This document shows positions 14,684-24,259 of a stretch of 64,000 nucleotides of DNA, in pieces. Origin of the DNA: Jejuia pallidilutea. Its GTDB lineage: Bacteria; Bacteroidota; Bacteroidia; Flavobacteriales; Flavobacteriaceae. The notes under the pieces are model-generated. The model ran no database searches, had not been told where the DNA came from, and was given only the letters and a program-made list of their open reading frames with translations. Where the stretch lies: the NCBI RefSeq assembly GCF_002973595.1, contig NZ_PVEO01000005.1:62001-126000 (forward strand), given 5' to 3'. The position numbers and the translations under genes were made by a program. The number at the start of each line of letters is the position of its first letter. The stretch's first letter is position 1.

Positions 14684-17479
14684 TTAATTATAAATATCTT
14701 TTGTAGAAAAACCATTTTGTTTTTTGTTAAGCTCCAAATCATTTAAACTTTTGATTTTTAATGTTTTAGACGGTGTAAAATTTGTACCCTCCATATACTG
14801 CAACAAACTGTGACGCAATTGTCTAGCCACGGGTCTTTTATCTAAATCTGAAGTGATATCTATGGAAGAAAACACTAAATTTCCTTTGCCACATTTCGCT
14901 TCAAAAACATTAGCCAAATGGTGGTTCGTTACAAAGTTATCTATAACGCGAACTATAGGTGTTACTTCTAAAGAATCTGTAATTATTGATTTAGAATTTA
15001 TACATAAATCCCACCATTGCCAATCGGAATGTGTACTGGTTGGAAAACTATTAAACGCAGGGTGATTATCATCTAGTAAAACGCCCATAGTTGCAGGCTG
15101 ATTAGGAAAATGTACAGGACTCCAAAATACGGGTACAAAACGACCTTCAATACCACTTAATGTTTTAGGGTCGGGGCTTAGCAATACTTTTTTTCCTTCG
15201 TTTAACATTTTTAAAGCTGAATCGAAAGAATTAGTTATCTCTATATCTTTTGCAGTAATGCTTACATTTTTAGGATACACCCAAATATGCCAACTGTTTT
15301 TATAAGGTGAATCTTGTAATGCCACTTTTATTGTTAACTTTTTGGCCTCATTAGTTACAATGGGAAAATTTATTGTTCCTAAATTGGTGTTGTGCCCTAT
15401 TTTAAGATTTACATTTTTAATACTTCCGTTTTTAAGGATATGCCCTGATTCGTCAGCTATTTCCCAATCTAAAACCTGATTTGTTTTTGGTTCAAAAAAA
15501 TTAGCAATTTCAATAGCAGCTTCAAACGTTTCTTCTGTTTCATATACTGCTTTTTCAAAACGAATTAATGGGACAAGTTCACTATTAAATTGTCTGAATT
15601 CTTCAGCAGAAATTACACCTTTAGATTCCCAAAATGCATTTAACAAACCTACCAATGCTGTTCCTTGTCCAGGGAAATCCTGAAGCTGTAATAATTGAAA
15701 CCCATCAAAACTGGGGGTTTTTAAAGCTCTTTCTATTTCTTCCTTATATAATAAAGCGGCTAATTTTCCTGAATTATAAGTGAATTCTGGAGCTAAATCC
15801 AAAAGACCTTTTCTCTCTAAATCCTCTTTTACGGCAATAAAATTAAGTGGTTTTAAAACTCCTGTATATTTTTCGATTTCACTCATATCTGGATATACCG
15901 AATACTGGCCAATTTCGTGAGAAATTAAAGGTATTTTAATATGTGCGCTACCAGAAGTAAAGTCGGCATTAAAATGAGGAGGTTTACTATTAAAAACTCC
16001 TTGTCCTCGAATCCACCCCTTATCCGTCCATTGCGCTACAAAAAAATCATCTTCGGGCTCTGGTCTTGTTCCCATAGGTTGTTGGAACGAAAATGCCGTT
16101 GTAGCATATAAATGCCTGTTGTCTTTAGTTTTTAATTCTGCCACCATGTTATTAAGCACTTCAGCACTACCCTGAAGTTCATTGCCCATAGCCATTAACA
16201 CAAACGATGGATGATTACCATAATCATTAATAATTTTATGCGCTTCAGATCTTAAAAACTCATTAGTTGCAGTATCCTCTCCCACTTTTAAACTCCAATG
16301 TGGCAACTCTACTTGATAATAAAAACCTGCCTCATCCGCAGCCTCAAATGCTGCTTTTGGTGGACACCATGAATGGAATCGTAAATGATTTAAGCCATAA
16401 TTTTTTGCTTGTGCAATTAATTTTGCCCAAGCTTCCTTTTTCATTGGCGGACGACCTGTTAACGGAAAAATAACACACTCTAAATTTCCTCGAAGAAAAA
16501 TACGTTTACCATTTAATGATAAATTTGCATTGGTATTATTAATAGTTTTAAAACCAAACCTTGAAACTATTTCCCCAGAATTTGTTTGAATTTCAACGTC
16601 ATAAAGTGCGGGGTTGAACTCATCCCAATACTCCAAATTTTTAGGCTTTTGTATACTAAAACTTATTTTATTTCCTTGAATTTCAGAATTACTAATAGTT
16701 TCACTATACAACAAATCGCCTGATATTGATGTAATCTTACACTGTAAAGCTGTAACATTTGGCGTTTTTTGTTCAAAAGAAATTCTTAGGGATTCCCCAC
16801 CAGAATTTGGATAAATTTGTAAATTTTTTGGAGCATTATCCTCATGAGCATATAATGCAATATCACCTAAAATACCATTCCATTTTATTTGCGTGTGGTT
16901 GGTGTATGCATGTGCCATATCTTGATTCACCTTATCGGGATACTTTGTGCCAGCAACATTAATATTTGGAAATTTATTTGAATTATCTACACAAATGGTT
17001 AACAAATGTTTACCTGTTGAAATATATGAGGTTAAATCAAAAACATGATTACCCACAAGACTATTGGAAGTACCAACCAATTTTCCATCTATAAAAACTG
17101 AAGACTCCCAAATGATACGTTCGAGATTTAGGGTTATGGTTTTAGATGCCCAATCCTTAGGAATATTTACTTCCTTTTGATACCATGCTTTTCCTATATA
17201 TTGATGCTTTCTTGTAAGATTAGACATTACATAATTATTAATAGCTGGCTTAAGTTGGTTTGGTTTTCCTATGCCTGCTTCGTCTAATGTTGCAGGTAAA
17301 GCTATTTTATTACCCTCTATTTTTTTGGAGGCCCATTTCTGATTAAACCCTACTTCTGCAGAGTCTAATTTAACCGTCCACTCTCCAGATAAATCAAGTT
17401 TTGTCTCTGTTGCCTTTTCACAACTATTTAAAAAAACGAGTGTGAATAATGTGAGCCATAAAACACTTAATTGTTTCAT
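14684..17479 (-). CDS. GH2-family glycoside hydrolase, lipoprotein
   Basis: A 931-residue protein with a lipoprotein signal (VFLNSC, Cys20). It has a GH2 sugar-binding domain (about 28-215, LDLSGEWTVKLD ... WNGILGDIALYA), an immunoglobulin-like domain (about 216-315) and a TIM barrel (about 318-620). The acid/base is Glu434 in MGNELQG and the nucleophile Glu522 in ISHEIGQY. A long C-terminal region (about 640-920) of beta type follows, shared with the second GH2 at 24260. Substrate could be a beta-galactoside or a related residue of the target glycan; GH2 does not fix it. It is separated by 19 bases from the sulfatase upstream. Confidence 0.88.
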   Translation of the reverse strand: MKQLSVLWLTLFTLVFLNSCEKATETKLDLSGEWTVKLDSAEVGFNQKWASKKIEGNKIALPATLDEAGIGKPNQLKPAINNYVMSNLTRKHQYIGKAWYQKEVNIPKDWASKTITLNLERIIWESSVFIDGKLVGTSNSLVGNHVFDLTSYISTGKHLLTICVDNSNKFPNINVAGTKYPDKVNQDMAHAYTNHTQIKWNGILGDIALYAHEDNAPKNLQIYPNSGGESLRISFEQKTPNVTALQCKITSISGDLLYSETISNSEIQGNKISFSIQKPKNLEYWDEFNPALYDVEIQTNSGEIVSRFGFKTINNTNANLSLNGKRIFLRGNLECVIFPLTGRPPMKKEAWAKLIAQAKNYGLNHLRFHSWCPPKAAFEAADEAGFYYQVELPHWSLKVGEDTATNEFLRSEAHKIINDYGNHPSFVLMAMGNELQGSAEVLNNMVAELKTKDNRHLYATTAFSFQQPMGTRPEPEDDFFVAQWTDKGWIRGQGVFNSKPPHFNADFTSGSAHIKIPLISHEIGQYSVYPDMSEIEKYTGVLKPLNFIAVKEDLERKGLLDLAPEFTYNSGKLAALLYKEEIERALKTPSFDGFQLLQLQDFPGQGTALVGLLNAFWESKGVISAEEFRQFNSELVPLIRFEKAVYETEETFEAAIEIANFFEPKTNQVLDWEIADESGHILKNGSIKNVNLKIGHNTNLGTINFPIVTNEAKKLTIKVALQDSPYKNSWHIWVYPKNVSITAKDIEITNSFDSALKMLNEGKKVLLSPDPKTLSGIEGRFVPVFWSPVHFPNQPATMGVLLDDNHPAFNSFPTSTHSDWQWWDLCINSKSIITDSLEVTPIVRVIDNFVTNHHLANVFEAKCGKGNLVFSSIDITSDLDKRPVARQLRHSLLQYMEGTNFTPSKTLKIKSLNDLELNKKQNGFSTKDIYN

Positions 17480-17498
17480 ATTTTTTATTTTAGTTTTA

Positions 17499-19388
17499 CT
17501 AGTTTTCTGTTTTACTGGTATTTTCTACTATGTTTAAAATGCCCAAAAAGTCCATGCATCCAGCCTTAACGTTGTAATTCCTATTAGGCATATCATGTAC
17601 TTTTTTTATAGTCTCTATAAATGGGGCTTTATCATCAACATAAAGCAAATAATTAATGGTCATAAGCGCCAAGTCCATATTATCGCTTTTACAATATTGC
17701 TTTAATAATTGAGTAGATTCTTCAGTTTTAAAATTTTCATGAACAATGGCTGCCACTGTAATAGCTACAGGCGGATATTTATCATGTAATGCGACCATCA
17801 ATTTGTTTTTAAAAGATTCTAAAGTGGTTTTATTTTGACTCATTAAACCTACGGCAGCCCAATATCTTACAATTTCATTTTTACTTTTTAGAAGTTTGAT
17901 TTGTTCCTTAGCTGTTTTTTTGCTTTTCAAACCAGATAATGAAGCTACATTATATATATCTTGAAATGGATATTTTGCATCATCTAATCGATACAAATAG
18001 GGGGTTTGGTTTTTCGAGATCAAACCAATTTCGTATTCTGGTGCAAAAAGTATATCTCGTGCCTGCAAAACCTTTGTATCTAATTGGTTTCTCATTTTCT
18101 TTAAAATGGCATTGTATTCTGAATTATACACCAAATTATTAGTTTCCCAAATATCGTTTTCAACATCATAAAGTACTTCGTGAGGTCGTGTTTTAAAGAT
18201 CTTTTCCTGTAGGGTATTTAGCTTTTTTAGTTTAAAGTCTGAACGCATGTGTTTGGTAATATCTGCTATTTCAATGTAGCGGATATAGCGCATCTCGGGC
18301 ATAAAGGGCATAAAATTTCTGGAATAAACAAACCTGCCGTCGGTAATTGTTCGCACCAAGTCTGGCCCATTATCTGCACGATCTGAGGACAGCAATAAGT
18401 AATCTTTTGGCTGGGAGCGATTTTCACCTATTAAAATGCGTCCGTTAAGATAATCTGGCACTTTTCCACCAGCTAGACTTATCATTGTTGGTGCTAAATC
18501 TTCAAAACTAATCAATTCATCAGTAACCGAACCAGCTTCTCCCCAAGGCGATAAATGTTTATACTTTTCAGGAAACCAAACTATAAAAGGCACACGGTAT
18601 CCCAAATTTATACCATTAGTTTTTCCCCTAGGCATCCCTTCACCATGGTCAGCATAAAAGAAAATAATCGTATTATCTCTTAAGCCATCTTTGTCCAATT
18701 TTTCTAATAATTCGCCAATACGGTTATCTGTTAGTTTAATAGAGTTGTAAACCCTAGCAAATTGCTTTCGCATTTCAGGCGTATCGTTGTAAAATGGTGG
18801 CATTTCAAAAGCGTCGTCTGCAATTTTATCATCCTCTGGAAGATAATTCCAAACATTTTTAACGTACCAATCAAAAGACATGCTCATTGTTCGGGATTGG
18901 TGTGATTCAGCAAAATTAAACACAGAGAAAAATGGTTGTTCTTTTGAACGCCCTCTCCAACTTGCAGTTCTAGAACTTTCGTTCCAAGCTTCTTTTATAA
19001 AATCCTTTTCGTTGGCAATATTGTAATCGGTTTTTACATTGTTAGATGTGTAATAGCCCTGTTGCTGTAAATAATCGGGAAAGCCATGAATAAAATCTGG
19101 AATTGGGTAATTACTACGGTGGTTTCCCGTGCCCATTTTAAAAGTGGGCACACCTGTAATAATTGTTGACCTACTAGGCGAACACACTGTACCGGTGGAA
19201 AATGCATTGGTAAATCTTATACCCTGTTCAGCTAATTTATCAATAACTGGTGTACTTGCATCCTTATTGCCATAGCAACCTATAAACTGCGGTGAGGTGT
19301 CCTCGATAGTAATCCATAGAATATTGGGTTTATCTTGTGCATGAACCACAGTAAAAGTCAATAAAAAAAAATATAAAAGGTTTTTCAT
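17499..19388 (-). CDS. Sulfatase (family S1, heparan N-sulfatase-like) with C-terminal repeats
   Basis: A 629-residue secreted or periplasmic sulfatase with signal peptide (about 1-17, VVHAQ). The formylglycine motif is Cys69 in CSPSR, and metal-ligand segments include LWITIEDTSPQ near the start and FYADHGEG. After the S1 domain (about 20-460) comes a helical stretch (about 490-620) with HEAT-like repeats, seen in some marine S1 sulfatases. Cys69 must be oxidised to formylglycine by a maturase encoded elsewhere. It removes sulfate esters from the PUL glycan. It lies 15 bases from the next sulfatase gene. Confidence 0.9.
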   Translation of the reverse strand: MKNLLYFFLLTFTVVHAQDKPNILWITIEDTSPQFIGCYGNKDASTPVIDKLAEQGIRFTNAFSTGTVCSPSRSTIITGVPTFKMGTGNHRSNYPIPDFIHGFPDYLQQQGYYTSNNVKTDYNIANEKDFIKEAWNESSRTASWRGRSKEQPFFSVFNFAESHQSRTMSMSFDWYVKNVWNYLPEDDKIADDAFEMPPFYNDTPEMRKQFARVYNSIKLTDNRIGELLEKLDKDGLRDNTIIFFYADHGEGMPRGKTNGINLGYRVPFIVWFPEKYKHLSPWGEAGSVTDELISFEDLAPTMISLAGGKVPDYLNGRILIGENRSQPKDYLLLSSDRADNGPDLVRTITDGRFVYSRNFMPFMPEMRYIRYIEIADITKHMRSDFKLKKLNTLQEKIFKTRPHEVLYDVENDIWETNNLVYNSEYNAILKKMRNQLDTKVLQARDILFAPEYEIGLISKNQTPYLYRLDDAKYPFQDIYNVASLSGLKSKKTAKEQIKLLKSKNEIVRYWAAVGLMSQNKTTLESFKNKLMVALHDKYPPVAITVAAIVHENFKTEESTQLLKQYCKSDNMDLALMTINYLLYVDDKAPFIETIKKVHDMPNRNYNVKAGCMDFLGILNIVENTSKTEN

Positions 19389-19403
19389 AAAATATATATC
19401 ACT

Positions 19404-20912
19404 CTATTTTAAAATTTTATTTAATTCTTGTTCCATTTTAGCCACTATTACTGGGTAATCTTTATAGACATTAATGGTTTCTGAGGGATCTATTTCTAAA
19501 TTAAATAGTTGTGGTTTTTTTCTAAATCCTGGATCAACAAACTTATTTTTTATCCAATTAGGAACAACTTCATCTTTTGGTTTTATATATTTCCAGTTAT
19601 CCATACGCAGTCCGAAGGTAAACGCCTCTTCAAGCATAAGTGTACGTCCGTTTTGTGTTTTTCCTAACCAAGCATCCAAATGGTTTTCACTATCTGGAGC
19701 AGTTTCCTTTTGAATATCATTACCTAACAAACTAGCCAAAGACGCATACAAATCTACTTGTGATAACAATGCAGAACTTGTACCAGGTTTTACCTGCTTA
19801 GGCCAATGTACAATTGTTGGCACACGCGTACCAGCCTCGTAAATTGAGTATTTACCACCTCGATAAACCCCTCCTGGATTATGATCTCCAACCAATTCTT
19901 TGGCGTAATCCAAATAACCATCATCTAAAATAGGGCCATTATCGCTTGAAAATATAATTAGTGTATCTTCTAGGATTTCAGACTTCTGTAATTGCTCTAC
20001 AATCTGTCCAACACACCAATCCATTTGCGCTATAACATCTCCACGGGGTCCCATGGTACTACTTTCAACAAATTTTATATTAGCTATTCTAGGTTGATGA
20101 ATGTCATGTAACGAAAAATATAAAAAGAACCTATTGTTTCTGTTTTCCTTTATAAAAGTATTTGCTTTTTCAGTTAGCATGAAAGGAAAATCCTCATCTA
20201 CCCATAATGCGTCTTTGCCACCACTCATATAACCTATTCTACTTATACCATTTATAATTGCACCTTGATGATAGGGGTCTGTATGCATTTTTAAAAGTTC
20301 TGGGTGTTTAAAACCCCATGGATAACCTTCTATACGAGTACCATAACTCACCATTATAGGATCGTTTGGATTTAATCCTACAACTTTTTGATTTTCAAGA
20401 AAAACACATGGCACCCTATCTCCTGTTGCTGGAATTAGAAAACTATAATCGAACCCAACTTCTTTTGGACCTGGCGCTACCCTTTTGTTCCAATCTATCT
20501 TTCCGCTTCCCAACCCTAAATGCCACTTGCCTACAACCCCTGTTTTATAACCAGCCGATTGTAGCATGGTAGGTAGCGTTTCTATATTAGGGTCAATAAT
20601 TAGTGGTGCATCCCCTTCTAAGATTTCAGCGTTATTTCTAAACGCATAACTACCCGTTAATAGTGAATAGCGCGACGGCGTACATGTTGATGCACTACTG
20701 TGGGCATCTGTAAAATTCAAACCATTTTTAGCCAATTTATCAATATTTGGCGTTTTTACGCCTATGGCTCCATTAACACCAATATCTCCAAACCCAAGAT
20801 CATCTACATAAATAATTACAATATTTGGTTTTTTATTTTGTGCAGACACGACAAATCCCATAGCCATAAAAACAGCTAACATTAAATATTTAAAATAGAC
20901 TTTTGAACTCAC
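19404..20912 (-). CDS. Sulfatase (family S1, arylsulfatase-like)
   Basis: A 502-residue sulfatase with signal peptide (about 1-25, VVSAQ). The formylglycine motif is Cys77 in CTPSRYSLLTG. Other family features are IVIIYVDDLGFGD (metal-binding Asp pair), VGKWHLG, FSSDNGP and the C-terminal subdomain with LFNLEIDPSE. Length is normal for S1 arylsulfatases. It sits between a second sulfatase and the DUF5107-TPR gene in the PUL transcript, with a gap of 6 bases upstream. Confidence 0.92.
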   Translation of the reverse strand: MSSKVYFKYLMLAVFMAMGFVVSAQNKKPNIVIIYVDDLGFGDIGVNGAIGVKTPNIDKLAKNGLNFTDAHSSASTCTPSRYSLLTGSYAFRNNAEILEGDAPLIIDPNIETLPTMLQSAGYKTGVVGKWHLGLGSGKIDWNKRVAPGPKEVGFDYSFLIPATGDRVPCVFLENQKVVGLNPNDPIMVSYGTRIEGYPWGFKHPELLKMHTDPYHQGAIINGISRIGYMSGGKDALWVDEDFPFMLTEKANTFIKENRNNRFFLYFSLHDIHQPRIANIKFVESSTMGPRGDVIAQMDWCVGQIVEQLQKSEILEDTLIIFSSDNGPILDDGYLDYAKELVGDHNPGGVYRGGKYSIYEAGTRVPTIVHWPKQVKPGTSSALLSQVDLYASLASLLGNDIQKETAPDSENHLDAWLGKTQNGRTLMLEEAFTFGLRMDNWKYIKPKDEVVPNWIKNKFVDPGFRKKPQLFNLEIDPSETINVYKDYPVIVAKMEQELNKILK

Positions 20913-20918
20913 AATATA

Positions 20919-23900
20919 TTATTTATTAAAAACCTCAACATGCTTTGTATGAATGTGAGCTGGTATGTGGTACAAGTTAGTAGTTAAAACCTTATCAAAA
21001 GCTTCAATGGCCTTAGAGTGATTCCCTTTACCCAACTGTCCTAAACCAATTAAAAAATTACAATGGATTTTGTTGATTACATTCAAGTCTTCTTCCCAAA
21101 TTAATAAATCGGGGAGGGATATAGCAAAATAATCCAGCTTTACATCATCATTAATATGGGTTTTACCATAATTCAATAAATTGTCAAACCGGGTATTTGC
21201 TTCTTCAATTTTACCTAATTTTTGCAATGCCAAACCTTGATAAAAAATCTTATCGGGTTGTTGGTCGTTATAGAAAATAGCTGGACTTGGATCGCTTAGC
21301 CCCTTAGACGCTTTTTCAAAATAAAACTTTGCATCTATATCATTTCCTAAACCTTCATGAGCACAACCCAACCAATAATCAATATCATTTTCTACGGTAC
21401 CGTGAAGTTTTCCTTCACCTAAATTATGAGGATAAATTTTTGCTTGCTCCAATAATTCTATAGCTTCATTGTAGCTGTTTAAGTTGATGTGTTTTTTTGC
21501 TAGTTCAATATGGCATGTTAAATATTGAAACGGCACTTTGCCCTCGCCGCCTTCCCACGGGTGAAACTGCCTGTTCACCATCAATTCCTTAGCCTTTTCA
21601 TACTCTCCCTTAATATTGTACAAAGCAGCTCGTTCCAGGTACAGGTCATCTCTTGAATTGGTTAGACTTATATGCTTTTCTAGCAACTCCAAACGGTCGT
21701 CAACGGACACGTTCATTTTTTTGTATAATTGATCTAATTCCATGAGCAAGCGTGCGTCAGTACTATCCAGTGAAAATGCTTTTTCCAGATGTTCTCTTGC
21801 CAAATCTTTTTGATTGGTTTTATTGTAATACAGTAATGCCAAATTACGATGTGTAATGGCGTGTGCACCATCCAATTTTACGGCAGTTTCCCAGCAGTTT
21901 TGAGCTTCATCATATTGCCTTGAAGCATACCAAAAGTTTCCTAAATAGTAAAATGACCTAGCATCTGTTGGGTTTGCTTTACATGCAGCCTGTAGTGCTA
22001 AAACCTCCTCTATCTTATTTGGAAAACAATAATCATCAGGCATTAGTGATGCGCTTTTGTAGCAGTCCAAGGCTTTTTCGGTATCGCCCTTTTGGTCAAA
22101 GTACCATCCCATGAAATAATATACCATTGGATATACGTTTTCATTGTCTTCAGCATGCGCTTTTAAAAGTGAAATTGCTTCATCAAATTGGCCTGCCATA
22201 GCATAATCCAATGAAAACTCAATATAGTTATGGGCGTAATTACGAAGAATCTCCTTAAAGGCTTTTATATCATCTGGATTATTTGTTAAAACATAACGCT
22301 CGTATAGTACACCAAAATTAAATTTATCGATTGCTAACGAATCCTCAACCAGCGCTTTGGCTGCTTTAGCTTTACCCAATTTCCTTAGAATAATAACTTT
22401 TAAATGTCGTGCTTTATGATTGTGCCAATTTTTAATTAAAGCGCGATCCACTAAATCTAAAGCTTTTACCAAATCACCTCTAAAACAGTCAATTTGTGCT
22501 AAATTAAAATAACCTGCATCTTGCCATTGCGCATTCCAGCAGGATTTGAAGAAACTTGCATACGCCTCATCTTTTTTTCCTAAGAAACTAAGAGCTAAAC
22601 CTTTATTAAAATAAGGCTCTCCATTGTAAGGGTTTGGATTGTGCCTTGTAAGTGTTTCTATTGCAGTTTCAAAATAAGCCAAAGATTTTTCTAACTGCCC
22701 TTTTCTTAAATACCAGAGCCCCATAGCGTTGTTATTACGCACGTCTTTTGGCGACCTTTTTAATGCCTCATTGTAATAATCGGTTGGACTAAACGTAGCA
22801 TGCCTGTACTGTTCTAAGTGTAACCCTTGAAGATATAAATCCTCTACCGTATCGATATCTTTGGGTGCTTTGGCTGCTTTTGCAGGTTCAGGGATTTCTT
22901 GTGACAAATTTTTATCAGGCTCCCAAGCCACCAATATACTGCCTGTTTTATCGGTTACTGAAATATGTAAATCCTCGAATGTATTGGAATCTATATCTAT
23001 TAGTTGTTCAAACCCTTGTTCAGGAGATAGGTTTACGGTGTCTTGGAATAAAGTTTTATCTTTTCCCTTCAAGGTAATAACACTATCATCATAAACAGAA
23101 GTAACGTAAACCTTTACCAAAGCTTTTCCATCTTCCATTTCAAGATTTACCAGAGCTTCTTTTGTTGCATTTTTTACCACACCCACATTGTAATAGGGCA
23201 TAAAATATTGTTTGAAGCTTTTTTCTTCATAAGGATGCATCCAAGAAAAATCTGGTTGGTTATCAGTATAAACTCCACACATTAATTCTATGTATGGTCC
23301 ATCTTCATCGGTTAGGTTTCTATCCCAAGCTTTACCAAAATCACCACTGCCCCATGTCCATTGTTTTTTTCCAGGTGACACATTGTGGTCTGCAATATGG
23401 AGCAATCCGCCCTTAGAATCATTTTCGTAACCGCCAACAAAATCATATTCTGATGTTATGGCCATATAACTTGTTGGTACAGGAATATTTTTATACCTAG
23501 AGATGTCTGTCCCAGGTGAATAATCTACCTTATAATATTCTCCCTTTGCGATAGGGAACTCTGATACGTCTCGTTTTCCATGATCAAACACTGCATGTAC
23601 ATCTGGAGGGAATACTGATTGGTAATGATCGTTTACTGCTACCGCTGGGTTTGCCCACCATAAAAAAGTTTGTGGGTGCGGGGTGCGGTTATATAAATGT
23701 GCCTTAATTTCCAAATACGACTTATCTGGATGCAATGTAAAACCTGCCATTCCTTTAGTGCGGAACATACGCTCTAACTCGCTTACCCAAACTGTTTTAC
23801 TGCCATCTTCATTATCTTCAATGTAAAAATCGGTAGGATCGTAAGTACTTGGTCTATGGTGTTGCGGCCAATTAAACTCTATACCTCCAGAAATCCAAGG

Positions 23901-24224
23901 TCCTGTTAAGCCTACCAAAGCAGGTTTGATGACATGGTTATAATACACAAAATGACGTTCCCTAATTTTGTCATAAGCCATTTGTATTCTGCCCCCCAAA
24001 GCTGGCAATACCATGATTTTTATATATTTATTTTCGATAAATATAGCGTCCCATTCTTTATCTATCTTGGTATCGCTAATTTTTTCAATTACTGGATGCG
24101 GATATACAGAACCGCTGCTTGCTTGATATACGCGTTTTTCTAAAAAAACAGGGTATTTCTCTGGAGTTCCAACTTCGTAAGTAGGTATTACTACTTTTTC
24201 TTTCCAAGCTTTTACAGTCTTCAT
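20919..24224 (-). CDS. DUF5107 and tetratricopeptide-repeat protein
   Basis: A 1101-residue protein with no signal peptide, hence probably cytoplasmic. The N-terminal part (about 25-330) is a DUF5107 beta domain (YPVFLEKRVYQASSG, GGRIQMAYDKI, WISGGIEFNWPQHH, WWANPAVAVND), which is related to galactose-mutarotase-like folds. From about 440 to the end there are many tetratricopeptide repeats (for example NNAMGLWYLRKGQLEKSLAYFETAIE). Such proteins recur in PULs and are thought to act on or sense released sugars, but no activity is established here. Its unusual size and cytoplasmic location contrast with its secreted neighbours. Confidence 0.85.
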   Translation of the reverse strand: MKTVKAWKEKVVIPTYEVGTPEKYPVFLEKRVYQASSGSVYPHPVIEKISDTKIDKEWDAIFIENKYIKIMVLPALGGRIQMAYDKIRERHFVYYNHVIKPALVGLTGPWISGGIEFNWPQHHRPSTYDPTDFYIEDNEDGSKTVWVSELERMFRTKGMAGFTLHPDKSYLEIKAHLYNRTPHPQTFLWWANPAVAVNDHYQSVFPPDVHAVFDHGKRDVSEFPIAKGEYYKVDYSPGTDISRYKNIPVPTSYMAITSEYDFVGGYENDSKGGLLHIADHNVSPGKKQWTWGSGDFGKAWDRNLTDEDGPYIELMCGVYTDNQPDFSWMHPYEEKSFKQYFMPYYNVGVVKNATKEALVNLEMEDGKALVKVYVTSVYDDSVITLKGKDKTLFQDTVNLSPEQGFEQLIDIDSNTFEDLHISVTDKTGSILVAWEPDKNLSQEIPEPAKAAKAPKDIDTVEDLYLQGLHLEQYRHATFSPTDYYNEALKRSPKDVRNNNAMGLWYLRKGQLEKSLAYFETAIETLTRHNPNPYNGEPYFNKGLALSFLGKKDEAYASFFKSCWNAQWQDAGYFNLAQIDCFRGDLVKALDLVDRALIKNWHNHKARHLKVIILRKLGKAKAAKALVEDSLAIDKFNFGVLYERYVLTNNPDDIKAFKEILRNYAHNYIEFSLDYAMAGQFDEAISLLKAHAEDNENVYPMVYYFMGWYFDQKGDTEKALDCYKSASLMPDDYCFPNKIEEVLALQAACKANPTDARSFYYLGNFWYASRQYDEAQNCWETAVKLDGAHAITHRNLALLYYNKTNQKDLAREHLEKAFSLDSTDARLLMELDQLYKKMNVSVDDRLELLEKHISLTNSRDDLYLERAALYNIKGEYEKAKELMVNRQFHPWEGGEGKVPFQYLTCHIELAKKHINLNSYNEAIELLEQAKIYPHNLGEGKLHGTVENDIDYWLGCAHEGLGNDIDAKFYFEKASKGLSDPSPAIFYNDQQPDKIFYQGLALQKLGKIEEANTRFDNLLNYGKTHINDDVKLDYFAISLPDLLIWEEDLNVINKIHCNFLIGLGQLGKGNHSKAIEAFDKVLTTNLYHIPAHIHTKHVEVFNK

Positions 24225-24259
24225 AATGTCATATTTTAATCTACTATAATGGCAGATGG

